Part shown: in pieces, positions 12,384-22,900 of the stretch
Layout of the letters: each line of letters starts with the position of its first letter
Position numbering within the stretch: the first letter of the stretch is position 1
Assembly (NCBI GenBank): GCA_949318235.1
Contig: OX439131.1
Coordinates: 6,280,579 to 6,344,578, forward strand
DNA length: 64,000 nucleotides
Origin: Ecdyonurus torrentis
Taxonomy: Eukaryota; Arthropoda; Insecta; Ephemeroptera; Heptageniidae
Reading direction: 5' to 3'
The notes under the pieces: generated by a model
What the model was told of the DNA's origin: nothing
Seen by the model: only the letters and a program-made list of their open reading frames with translations
The model's database searches: none
Made by a program: the position numbers and the translations under genes

Positions 12384-12972
12384 ATATAATTACTAGTAGA
12401 ATATTATTATTATTATATTATGAATATAGGTAAAATAGTGTTTGTGGATTTTTATTTAAAATTTAAAAAAAACATCGTCAGTATGATTGTAAAAATGCTT
12501 AAATAATAAGAATTTAAATATTTTCTTACATAATTATTTTGTTTAGGTATTATATTACCTCTGTGCTGTTGTAAATATAATATTTTTATTAATAGAACTT
12601 GCTATTATCAAAGTAATGGACCACTTGCAATGAATGAACAATTTAAAATAAATTTGAATATTCTTAATGCATTTCTTGTTGAAAAATCATTTTCACTTAC
12701 ATGTTTCAACAATTAAAAACGTTTCATTGCAAGTGGTCCTTTGCTGATTAAAATTCATTGCATAAGAAAGTGGAATATTTGCAGAAAACATTAAATCAAG
12801 GAATCTGGTATAAGTATACTGTATAGTTGTAATTAAATTAAAGTTAGCATTTGTATTGTGGCATATATATTATTTTTTCAAAATATTACACATAAAAAAT
12901 AAACTATTGAGTATTAAAAATTTACTTATTACTAAATTATAAAGAAAGTCTTTGTGTTGTATCTTCTTATGG
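12205..12972. other. Convergent spacer: 3' ends of the channel gene and CPLANE2
   Basis: This is AT-rich sequence with a ~27-bp poly(T) near 12350, holding the 3' UTRs of the two convergent genes. A short inverted pair of CAAGTGGTCC-type sequence (AATGGACCACTTGCAATG near 12615 and CATTGCAAGTGGTCC near 12725) could form a hairpin. No other gene is supported. Confidence 0.5.
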
Positions 12973-15830
12973 TTACGTTGAATGTTGTGATCTGAGAGTT
13001 GAAGTAGGCCTCGTTGGTGGGCTATGAGCTCGAAGCCAAAGTCTCTCACAAATGAGGTTGAGCAGAGGGGCGACTTCATGTACTTCTCCCTCACAAGGTT
13101 GAGCATTGTCAATCCTCAAAACTGGAGTACGCCATCTCTGCTCAAACTCCAGGACTTCTGTAGCATCCACTTCAAGCTCACAGGCAGCAGGGTTGTACCT
13201 GGCACAAATTACGTAATAGTTGTAACTAATCGATGCTGGTGCGGCTAAAGCACACTTCTACTTTTAGCATGTTTGTTTACTTTCACACATCTACGTTTAT
13301 CACGATAGCCATAAAAACACACATATATATTATTATCTACATTTATTGCGACAACAAGTAAATGTAGATGTGTGTTTTTATGGCCATCGCGATAAACGTA
13401 GATGCGTGAAAGTATAAGCAAACCTGCTAAAAGTAGAAGCGTGGTTTAGCCGCAACAGCATTATAATGTTGTTTAAATTGAAACTCTAATTAAAATTAAA
13501 AGGAAAGTATAAAGGAAACTAGCAACAGTCGTACCATATAGTGAACAAACGTCTTTTAGTTTGGTGGAGATCTTGCTAGCACAGATAATAATAGACATAA
13601 CAAATTACAGGGAAAAAATTTCTCTATAATGTAAAGCCCTTGCTGGTTTCTGCTGTCCTTTCCTTTTAATTTTAGCATATTTGATAGTGATGTTTTATTT
13701 TCATTAAAGTAACTTAGCTTGTGTGTGTGTATACAGTGAAAAAAATTATTTGTTAAAATGAGGAAGACTTAAAAGTTTTTAAGGGGTGATATTATTGAAC
13801 GTTCTGTAAGAGGGAATCATTCTGATTTTCTTGATGTCATTTTCTAATTTTGGAGTTTTTTAAGTATTTTTAATTTTGGAAATATGTGATATGACAGTCA
13901 GTAACTTTTGAAAGAGCATATATGCATACTAAAGTTACTGACCATGACATCATATTGTGATTTTTAATTAAAAATATTAAAGGAACTCAAAAATTGTGAA
14001 ATGACAAATCAATTGATTATAGTATGATTTCGTCTTTTAGAATATGCAATAAAACACATCTTAGTCTTCCTCATTGTGATGTGATGTTCATGTTTATATT
14101 AGAAGACTGCCAATCAATATCACTATCAATTAAATGTTGAGAAAATGCCAGCAATGTTATAGCACAATGTCACTCTTTAGCTAAAAAAGTTGGTTTACCT
14201 GGTTCCAATAGCAAGTGATGTTGGGTTTTCTGTCATTTTCATTATTTTACCCATTTGTTGCGGAATCTCCACAAAGCTGGCATGATCAGTGAAGGAAAAT
14301 ATAAAAAGCACTGCATCTGCCTTTTCAATACAAGCCTGCAAATAAAATGTTATTTTAGTTTGTTTCCATGATATTCCACACTTGTAACTTCAAAATAGTA
14401 ATAATAAAACTGGCCGAATGTTGGTTTGCCAGCATGCAAATTTCTCAGTGGCATAACGGCATTTATCCAGCATTTTGCTGATAATGCCATGTTTGCTGGG
14501 TAGTGAATGTTTTTGGAATTTAACCATGCACTATTTCAGATAGCTTCAATGGCTTAAATAATTATATAAAATATATGTAGCAAATCTATTAAACACAATT
14601 TTTTTATTGGTTTTACTTATGATGTTATTATTATTATTTAGTAGAAAAACAGTGCACGTTGAATAAAAAATTAATAAGACTCGAAGCTTCTCTAATTTAT
14701 ATAATTAATTTTGGAACTTGCGGGTTCAAATGTTCTAGTAGATAAGTGCCAGAAACATTTTTGATTAAAGTAGACGTATATTACTTACTGGTAATATATG
14801 GCTATATTTCTTAATAGAATTCTCTCCTGCATCCCAAATTTGTAATTTAAAAAGGACTATTTTGTCTCTAATTTTTGTTGGCCAGTAAACATTGGTTTCT
14901 CTAATTCCCACTGTTTCTACATATGCACAACTTGGACAAACTGTGCCGGCCAGTCTTGCTATTGTTGTAGTTTTGCCAATGCCAGCTTTGCCAGTCACAA
15001 AAATTTTGAAGCTCAATTCCTCGACATTAGCTGGTAAATTTGGTTTCTCCAACAAACCTAGGAAAATTTATAAAAATCATATACATATAATAAAAGCCTT
15101 TTAATTAACGCTATACATGTGACATAAACATTTATGAAGCATTATGTTATATTTCATGATAAAATGAAAGAAAAGGATAGGAGAAAACCAGCAAGGGCCT
15201 TGCCATAGTGAAGAGAGTCCCATAGTTCGGTGAAAATCTTGCTAGCACAGATATAAAATAACTAACACATTGGAAATATTTCGGCAATCAACTGGGCAAT
15301 TACAGTCCTTCTGTAAGGACTGATGAAGGCATAACACGCTCCATATCTCTCTTGGAGTCTATTGCCAAAATATTTCCAATGTGTTAGTTATTTTATATCT
15401 GTGCTAGCAAGATTTTCACCGAACTATGGGACTCTCTTCACTATGGTAAGGCCCTTGCTGGTTTTCTCCTATCCTTTTCTTTCATTTTATCATACCTAAC
15501 CGCGATGGTTTATTTTCCTTAATATACATATATTATGTTATATATTTCAATTAAGTTTTAAATTTGTTTAGAGCGAATGCTGATTATGATCCAGGTACAG
15601 GACAGAGCTTAAAAAAATCCTCGGATTGTGGTTGCAAAGTATTATTTATATTTATTATAAAAGTAAGTTTTAATGAAAGACATTATATGCACCTGACAGG
15701 TGCGCAAGATGGCCTTGAAATTACCAAATAATTTTCTCCCAGCTGTTTGAGGATCATAAAAATGCTGCAAAACTGTTTCTCCTTCTGCCGTCAATTGCCA
15801 GTCAACTGAAACTATTTTGCATTTATACAT
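12973..15830 (-). CDS. CPLANE2: CPLANE2 / RSG1-like small GTPase
   Basis: Exons are 15830-15725, 15057-14789, 14335-14199 and 13198-12973, giving 245 aa with closed phases. The protein aligns with REM2- and Rab-like small GTPase 1 (CPLANE2). It has an N-terminal TAEG segment, LFGLLEKP before the G domain, P-loop GKAGIGKT (58-65), ETVGI in switch I, WPTKI, and a G3 motif WDAGE (110-114). FSFTDHASF follows, as in the family. CPLANE2 works with the CPLANE complex (Fuzzy, Inturned) in recruiting ciliary components to basal bodies. The position of the usual base-recognition motif reads GTRYNPA, without the N/TKxD lysine and aspartate, so guanine recognition may be altered. The start ATG is the only reasonable one and fits the human N-terminal length. 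It is divergent from SSR2. Confidence 0.92.
13232..13461. repeat. ~230-bp palindrome in CPLANE2 intron 3
   Basis: Arms read inward from ATGCTGGTGCGGCTAAA on the left and TTTAGCCGCAACAGCAT on the right. Inner blocks include ACGTTTATCACGATAGCC matched on the other side, then ACATCTACATTT-type sequence. It begins about 34 bp from the exon-4 acceptor at 13199. Confidence 0.85.
13491..13675. repeat. Family A palindromic element, short copy
   Basis: Shares ATCTTGCTAGCACAGAT (about 13569-13585) and CCCTTGCTGGTTTC (about 13636-13650) with the other family-A copies. The edges TAAAATTAAAAGGAAAG and CTTTCCTTTTAATTTTA are inverted. It lies in CPLANE2 intron 3. Confidence 0.75.
15157..15492. repeat. Family A palindromic element, best full copy
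   Basis: This ~336-bp element in CPLANE2 intron 1 has arms of about 130 bp that are nearly perfect inverted copies. Landmarks are GAAAAGGATAGGAGAAAACC at the left edge, AATCTTGCTAGCACAGATAT, and the mirror images on the right. An unrelated centre (about 15290-15340) forms the loop. It serves as the reference for family A. Confidence 0.9.
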
Positions 15831-16317
15831 AACTATAATTTTTTAGCTACAAAATAGTTATAATAATTCATTTATAAAAGAAAATTGAAGTCAATTTTTT
15901 TGATCTTTGGAGCAACTTGAACCTTGAACTGTCCCTCTCTAAAGTTTTAGTTCGACATGTCACCGCTCAAAACAACTGGCGCCACTTGTCAAACACGTCA
16001 GGTGAGTTGGCATATGCAAAAAATTTGTTGGCACCTTATTTTAACTTATTTTATGGTATTTAAGCCTATTTTCAATTAGTTGTTACTTAAAATTGTAAGT
16101 ATAAATTATTAGAAATGAGATCTGATAATAATTTTTGTAGTTTCATGTCATAAACTTATTGAAAACCGACAACATATTTACTCCATGCTCAAGTTACTTT
16201 AAAGGGCTTGTTCCTCATTATGCTAAACATGGTGTTAGTGCCACGCCGGATTAATGTTACTCATATTATGTAAATGACCTTCTTCACACTAATATAATAT
16301 TTATTTATTTCAGAAAG
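15831..16317. promoter_or_regulatory. Shared divergent promoter and SSR2 5' UTR intron
   Basis: CPLANE2 and SSR2 start codons are under 490 bp apart. A noncoding SSR2 exon probably ends at 16001 with an AG-GTGAGT donor, and the matching acceptor (TTTATTTCAG) is at 16304-16313, four bases before the SSR2 ATG. This leaves only about 170 bp for both promoters. The 5' exon is inferred from splice signals only. Confidence 0.5.
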
Positions 16318-17742
16318 ATGCGTTTATATGCTGTTATTTTCCTAATAGGTGCCTTGTGCACCGTTGTTCAATCAGAAGATGAAGAATCAGTGGCAAGATT
16401 ACTTGCCTCCAAACAGATTCTCAATAAATATCTTGTAGAAGATATGGACATAGTGGTTAAGTACACATTGTACAACATTGGAAATAGTGCTGCTCTAGGG
16501 GTAGAGCTACACGACTACAGTTTCCATCCAGATGCTTTCAATGTTGTGGGAGGTCAACTCCATGTCAAATTAGATCGTATAGCTCCTCAAACTAATGTGT
16601 CTCACACCATTGTCGTGAGACCAAAGAAGTTTGGATATTTTAACTTTACCGCTGCTGAAATTAAATACAAGACTTCTGAAGATTCTGCTCAGGTAAGCAG
16701 CATAGGTTAAAGATGAGATGACGTTTTATGAGTATGTATTGTATGCATATGCTGTATGTACTGGTATTATTATTTACACAGTCTCTGAGTCTAATATTGT
16801 ACATTGTGTATTGTCTAATAAAAAAGCAACTATTTCCACATTCTACGCATGCTCAATGCGTAGAAATGGAAGTGGATGTGAGTGAAATCGCTCAAAGTCA
16901 GCCTCAAATAAGTTCGCTTCTTTACTAGACAATGCCGAAGTTATTTGTGTACGTATGGGTGTTCTTTTTTATAAAACACACACAAAGGATTAAAACATGT
17001 AAAAGTGTTACTATTATGCATAGTATAAATTGTCTCTATCGCGTCGAAACGGTTCGTCTGAAGTTATCACGAACCCAATGCGTGGTGCATCTACATAGGG
17101 TTTACTGTGGCAGATGTGCAACGCATCGGGTTTGTGATAACTTCAGGAGAACCGTTTCAAGGCGATAGAGACAAAGAATTTTTTCTAAACATGAAGCAGT
17201 TTTCTCACTGAAAGAATAGTCCCGCAATGCTAAAATCTAGAAAATAAAGGGTTCTCTGCCGTTTTCCCATGCTCATGTAATTTGTTAAACGTCTGTCTCC
17301 ACCTGTAACTAGCATTGTATCTTTGAATAAAGTCTGTGAAATACATACTGTTAACATTTTGTGGGTCTTGCTTTGAATTAAACTTTTTACTTGACACTAA
17401 CGGAGGGGGTGGGGGGATATGTATGTATTCTCATACATCAGTATACTCTGGTGTGTGGTAATTGTACTAGTTTTTTGCAGATCTTTCTTTTTTTTTATGT
17501 AATATATCAATGTTGTTGCGAGCAATCAGCAATATGTTAATCGTTTTTTGTCAGGCAAAGCAAAATGTGTAAGTCATTATTTGTCATAAATGTAGCAATA
17601 TGTGTATCTCGTTTTTTGTCACGCAAAGCAATATTTGTAAGTCGAGCGCCATCTACATAACGTTCAGAAAGGACTTACAAATTTTGCTTCGCGTGACAAA
17701 AAACGAGTTACTCATATGCTCGCAACATCAATATGAAAGGGG

Positions 17743-17780
<38 letters not shown>

Positions 17781-18244
17781 GGACTACACAAATAAAAAAG
17801 CATCAATATAAACATCCTAATCTGCCGATAGTTAGCACTATTACATATGTACCATAATAACCAGTCATTAATAAATATTATGTGAAATGTTCTTATATAA
17901 TTTTTCATGTTTAGTTTTATTAGATTGCTCATGCAGTAACTCTGATTGTCAAGTAACAAGCTCCATCATGTTTGTGTTTGCAGTACCAGATTGCCGTGAC
18001 AAGTGAGCCTGGTGAGGGTGCCATCATTGCATTCAAGGACTACGACAGAAAGTTCTCTCCTCATGTGGTAAGACCAAAGCATCATCTTATATCTGAAGGA
18101 AAGTGGTAGTGGCGAGGAAATATTTTTGCTCTTCTTAAAGGTTTAGTAAACAAATCTTGCTACCACAGAAATGAACTCATCAATGTGGTAGTGGAAAATA
18201 TGTGTATCTCGTTTTTTATCACTGGAAGCAAAATGTGCAATCTC

Positions 18245-18278
<34 letters not shown>

Positions 18279-18799
18279 TCATGGCAAGCACTACGTTCAG
18301 AAACAAGTTGCACATTTTCTTCCTGTGACAAATAAACAAGATACAGTTCACATTTTGTTGGATTATAGCACAAACTGTGTATCTGCAAGCAACAAGGTTC
18401 AGAACATTATACAAAAAGACAAGAGTTTCAACTTTCCTGCACACGGTTTGTGCTCTTACCTGACAATGTTGCTTCCCGTGATAAAAAAAAAAAAAAAAAG
18501 AAAAAGAAAAAAGAAAAAAAAAAAAAAAAAGAGAGAGAGAGAGAGGGGAAAAGTAACACACTGAAAGTAGAATTTTTACTTTCAACTACAACTGACATTT
18601 ACTAGCTCTTGGCACAAAAGCTCCTTTGGCAGTCCTTACAAACTTGTTGTTTCATTTTTCATAGATTGTGCAATAAGTGACTATTTAAAAATGTATATTT
18701 GCTGGGAAAACATGTGAACAGTTTTAGAAGTATTAGCAAGTGATTGATTATTCATGTTACAAATTGCATCATGTACTACAATTAAAACTAATTGAAGGG

Positions 18800-18834
<35 letters not shown>

Positions 18835-19322
18835 GATTATTAGCCACAACATCTAATATTGGATTGCTTGAATAGTGAAAACTGTGTAGCTTTATTATAG
18901 GGGGTGGGGGGATCATGCTGTATCGACTTTATTTATATTTTTTAAACGGGTATATCAAAACGTGTTTTCATTTGCATTGCGACTTAATAGTAAAACAAAA
19001 CAGACAACATTGGTAATGTGCATACATGGCATTGGAAAATACTCCACCTATTTTATTTTGCAGCCTAGAGCCTTCAATTATCTCGTATTCTATTATTTAG
19101 TTTCAATCGATATAAGATTTTCACCTTGCATTTTTTTTTCCATATAACGAGCATTAATTGCATAACTATCTTATTTGTTGTTTACAGCTTGACTGGGGAG
19201 CATTCGCAGTAATGACTCTTCCCTCCCTGGGCATCCCCTTCCTTCTGTGGTACTCTAGCAAGTCCAAGTATGAGGCTATTGGCAAGGCAAAGAGGGGAGA
19301 TAAGGGCAAGAAGGACGAGTAG
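16318..19322 (+). CDS. SSR2: Translocon-associated protein subunit beta (TRAP-beta)
   Basis: Exons are 16318-16692, 17984-18067 and 19188-19322 (all phase 0), encoding 197 aa. A cleavable signal peptide ([19 protein letters not shown]) is followed by the lumenal Ig-like domain with the family motifs [12 protein letters not shown] and FNVVGGQL. Potential N-glycosylation sites are NVS and NFT, and [20 protein letters not shown] lies before the membrane. A single transmembrane helix (about 157-175, [18 protein letters not shown]) is followed by a lysine-rich cytosolic tail. The TRAP complex sits beside Sec61 in the ER membrane and assists translocation of nascent secretory proteins. An AATAAA at 19419-19424, about 97 bp after the stop, is the likely poly(A) signal. 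The gene converges on HSD17B4. Confidence 0.97.
17030..17174. repeat. ~145-bp palindrome in SSR2 intron 1
   Basis: The arms TTGTCTCTATCGC and GCGATAGAGACAA enclose AAACGG and GAAGTTATCACGAACCC with the corresponding inverted sequence. The central loop is near 17090-17110. A tiny hairpin (TTCTACGCAT-GCTCA-ATGCGTAGAA) lies about 170 bp upstream at 16841-16865. Confidence 0.85.
17503..17736. repeat. Palindrome with repeated CGTTTTTTGTCA blocks, SSR2 intron 1
   Basis: The left arm starts TATATCAATGTTGTTGCGAG; the right arm ends CTCGCAACATCAATAT. The motif CGTTTTTTGTCA(C/G)GCAAAGC occurs twice on the left (near 17543 and 17611) and once inverted on the right (near 17690). Internal duplication therefore accompanied the inverted structure. 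Confidence 0.8.
18185..18482. repeat. Related palindromic element, SSR2 intron 2
   Basis: Carries TATGTGTATCTCGTTTTTT (about 18200-18218) and GTTCAGAAA blocks shared with the 17503-17736 element. Partly inverted arms run through CACAAACTGTGTATCT and CACACGGTTTGTG. Several poly(A/T) runs interrupt it. Confidence 0.6.
18529..18582 (+). repeat. Poly(A)-(GA)n dispersed repeat, copy 2
   Basis: Same block as at 9421-9482: A-run, (GA)n, GGGG, AAAAGTAACACACTGAAAGT, then AGAATTTTTACTTT. The two copies are identical by eye across the unique part. It lies in SSR2 intron 2. Confidence 0.6.
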
Positions 19323-19970
19323 ATGCCAAACTGACAATAACAACGCACACCATTCTCAGCGTAATTTAATATAAATGTCATCATGTGTTTAAGCTTACAT
19401 TTTTTAAGTCATTATTTGAATAAAAACGTTTTAAAAAATCCAAAAAAACATTTTTTTTTTTTATTTGAAATATTATTTATTGATAAAAAAAATATACATA
19501 AGTAAATAACACGTAATTTTGGTTCAGGTAACAAACACAATAATAGAGCAAATAAAAAGTCCCCGTTATGGAATGACAAAGTAAATTTTCTGTTAAGAAT
19601 TTAAGTAACTTAGATAGCTATCATTGTTTGTAAATATTTGAATCGAGCAACAACAAAATCATCAATAACTATATACTGTATACATATTTTTTTTAATGAT
19701 ATAAAATTTGGAAATTATACTATTTAATAATAAAATATCAAAAATGCAAAGTTATTGATTTCAATCGTAGAGAATGAATAATAAATGTATATAATATTAC
19801 AATATAATGCAGTTTGAAAGTAGAAAGCCAATATTGCAAGATACACAATGATACAGTAAGCTACTTAGATGAAAGTCAATAATATATGGCAATGTATATG
19901 CAGAAACCGCAAGTAATGCCCTCAACCCCAATGGAAAAGTCTTGGTTGTGATGCGTGTGTGACAGCTGCT

Positions 19971-22900
19971 TTACAGCTTGGCTTGCTCTGGAGCAAGCAA
20001 AGAACGCAGTTTTTGTGTCAACATCACGTTACCCTTCACCTTCAGCTTGCCCTTCATGAATGCAACTTGAGGGTTCAGCTTGCCAAGAGACTGAAAATTG
20101 ATATTTTTTAATTATTAATAGAACAATAGAGCAGTTGAAGAGTTCAGAAACTTAGAATATATGTAGTGTAACAATAGTTACTGTTAAATTAAGTAGGCAA
20201 ATTGGAATGAATAATGGTATGTGATGGAGAAGATATGTTAAAACTGTTCGTAGTAAACCCTGTTCTCTGCTCCTAAAATGACGATCAACTTGGGTTATTC
20301 AAATAAGATGTGCATTTTTTTGGTGCAAGAGAACACTTTTTACAAACAACACTATATTTTTAATAAAATATTAAATAGCACATTTAAATTCAAATACTAA
20401 TAGCTAAGCCCTACCACAATTTATTAAAAAAAAAAAAGTATTTAAATACTTATTTAATAACGTTCAATCATTGATTTAAAGGAAATTGGAAAAGCCATAG
20501 TGTTTTGAAAGAAAAGAATAGGAAAGCCAACAAGTGAACTAACTACAACAAGGTCTGCAGGAAGGAGAAAATCTTAACGACAGGGCATACACAACTATTT
20601 ACCTTGCTATAATCAATATAAATATTTGTGTAGACTGTGCTATCAAGATTTCTCACCTAGTTGTGGACATTATTGTAGTGAGGTGTTTGTTGAATGAGAG
20701 AAAATTAAAATCTGTTTTGATTTGGATATATAAAATCAAAGGAAAGAATAGGGTAACCAACTGAAGACTTTTGCCATGATGAAGTCTGTAGTTAAAATGA
20801 AGATCTTGATGGCACAGCTATCAAAAATATTTAAATTGATTAGGACGTTTCAAATGCTACTACCTTTGTCCTCAGAGTAATGTAATGTGTAATAATCTCA
20901 GCAATGTAAATATTTGTGTTAACTGTATCATCAAGAACTTCACCTTAGTTACAGACTTCGTAATGGTAAGGTCGTTTCCCCTATTTGTTCCATAAGTATA
21001 TCATCTTACTTTGATAATGTTATCCATCAGATAAACTGTATTGAGAGTGAATTTACAGTCTCCTCAGGTGATGCTTACCATATCTACCATGTCACTGTCC
21101 TCCATGGTGAGAGTGCAGTCTGCCTTGCCCGAGGGTGGGTCACCTTCGGTCACCTTGCCCTGCTTCAAGTCCAGAGCTGCAATAACGTACATATCCTCAA
21201 CAATGCATCAAATAAATACCTTTTTTTCCATCAATATACAAGAGGTGCAACATACAATGGAACTCCAAGATAAATAAACTTTTATTACCCTAGCATATTT
21301 ATATCCTTTGAAGTTAAAAGTTTAGACACCATTTTAGACTACTACTAAATTTTGAGGCTACGTTGAATCAAATACAGTCAAATATCAACAATAAAACATA
21401 TTAATTTTAGTTAACCTCCATCCTCCAATTATGGTAAGTATACAAATTTTATAAACTGCCTTTTTAATAAAACATCAAGAATGAAAATATACAAAATATC
21501 AATCTTTATATTATGCTTCAATTATTTTCTTTAAAAAATATTTCAAAAAAGTTAAGCCACAATTAAAACATGAAAGCAAATTTAAATAGATAAAAGCTTT
21601 GAGTATTAAACTATTCTACATTTTATCATGGAAATGGAGGACAAAAGAGATAAACAGATAAGAAATATACTTACTCCACTTGCCGGCCTCTTTCTTGTCT
21701 TTGGTAATGATGTACAGGAAAACAGCATTGATTTTCTTTGCTGTAGCGGGATCAGCGTTGACTCGCTCGGAGATACGTTTGAATACCTCGCTGCTCTGAA
21801 GATTGGAAGCTGCTGTGCGATGCAGGGAGAGTGTAGGACCAGTAACCTCCCTCAGGTCAACATAAGCACCTGAAATATGTTATTTGCCATTCACAGTTTT
21901 ATCTCACAACTCAAGCTAAATCACGTACATCAAATGAGAATCTTCTTAAATAACAACAATAATTTCGATGAACCTACGAGAAGATTTATACTTACTCTCC
22001 AGATATAAAATGTGTGTTGTTTTATGTAAAATTCTACATACTGCAACTAAATAGTGGCTAACAGCAGTAAGTTATTTACTGACTGTAAGTGAACAGCTAT
22101 GATACACTAACCTCCAATCACTTGGTGGCCTGACTCCACCGCCTTGGTCTGGAAATGAATTCTGTTGCCTTCTTGCCACATGTCTGTTTGTAAAGTCTGT
22201 CCTGGGATGACTGGCTTAGTAAAACGTGCCTACAGTGAATTTGCAAAAAATTATAAACTACAACTACACTCCTAGAAGTCAATCAAGGGAGAGAGGAGAA
22301 GTAATCATATGTGACATACTTTATAACTTCCCCTCTTTTCCTTCTATGTATATATCCCCTCCCCTCTCCTGCTTCTCTTATATATTATTGATAATCTCTA
22401 TAACACCAGTATCGCATTTTAAAGTCCAAAGGATAAAAAGATAAATACAAGATGAAAAACCTGTCAAATTTTGTACCTTTAGAATATGTACTAAACACAA
22501 TTTTAATACACTTTTAAAATATACATCAAGGACACACGTTATCAAATCAATTCTAGGTTATCTTTGTTATTTCAAAATTAATATTTTTTAGTAAATATAT
22601 ACATATATAAATATGTGATATCTGATTTTCTTATTCCTAGGGTACTTAAAAATAACTCATTACAATGAGAGAAAAAAATTCAATAAAAATTTAATCGGAG
22701 GAAAAATTATCTGTTACTGTATATGAAAGTTGTACTTATATTAATTACAAATAATATTTACTGGTTTTAACCATGCACTCCTTGCATATAATTTATCATT
22801 ATAAATTAAATAACTGCATATCATAGTGTGAACAAAGAAAGGGAGAAAGAGAGAATTATTTCAGTTTATAATGCAAATTAAAGAAAAGAAAGTAGTTTAA

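Noticed and set aside
18160..18585. Overlapping lysine- and phenylalanine-rich frames
   Set aside because: Produced by poly(A/T) runs in an SSR2 intron.
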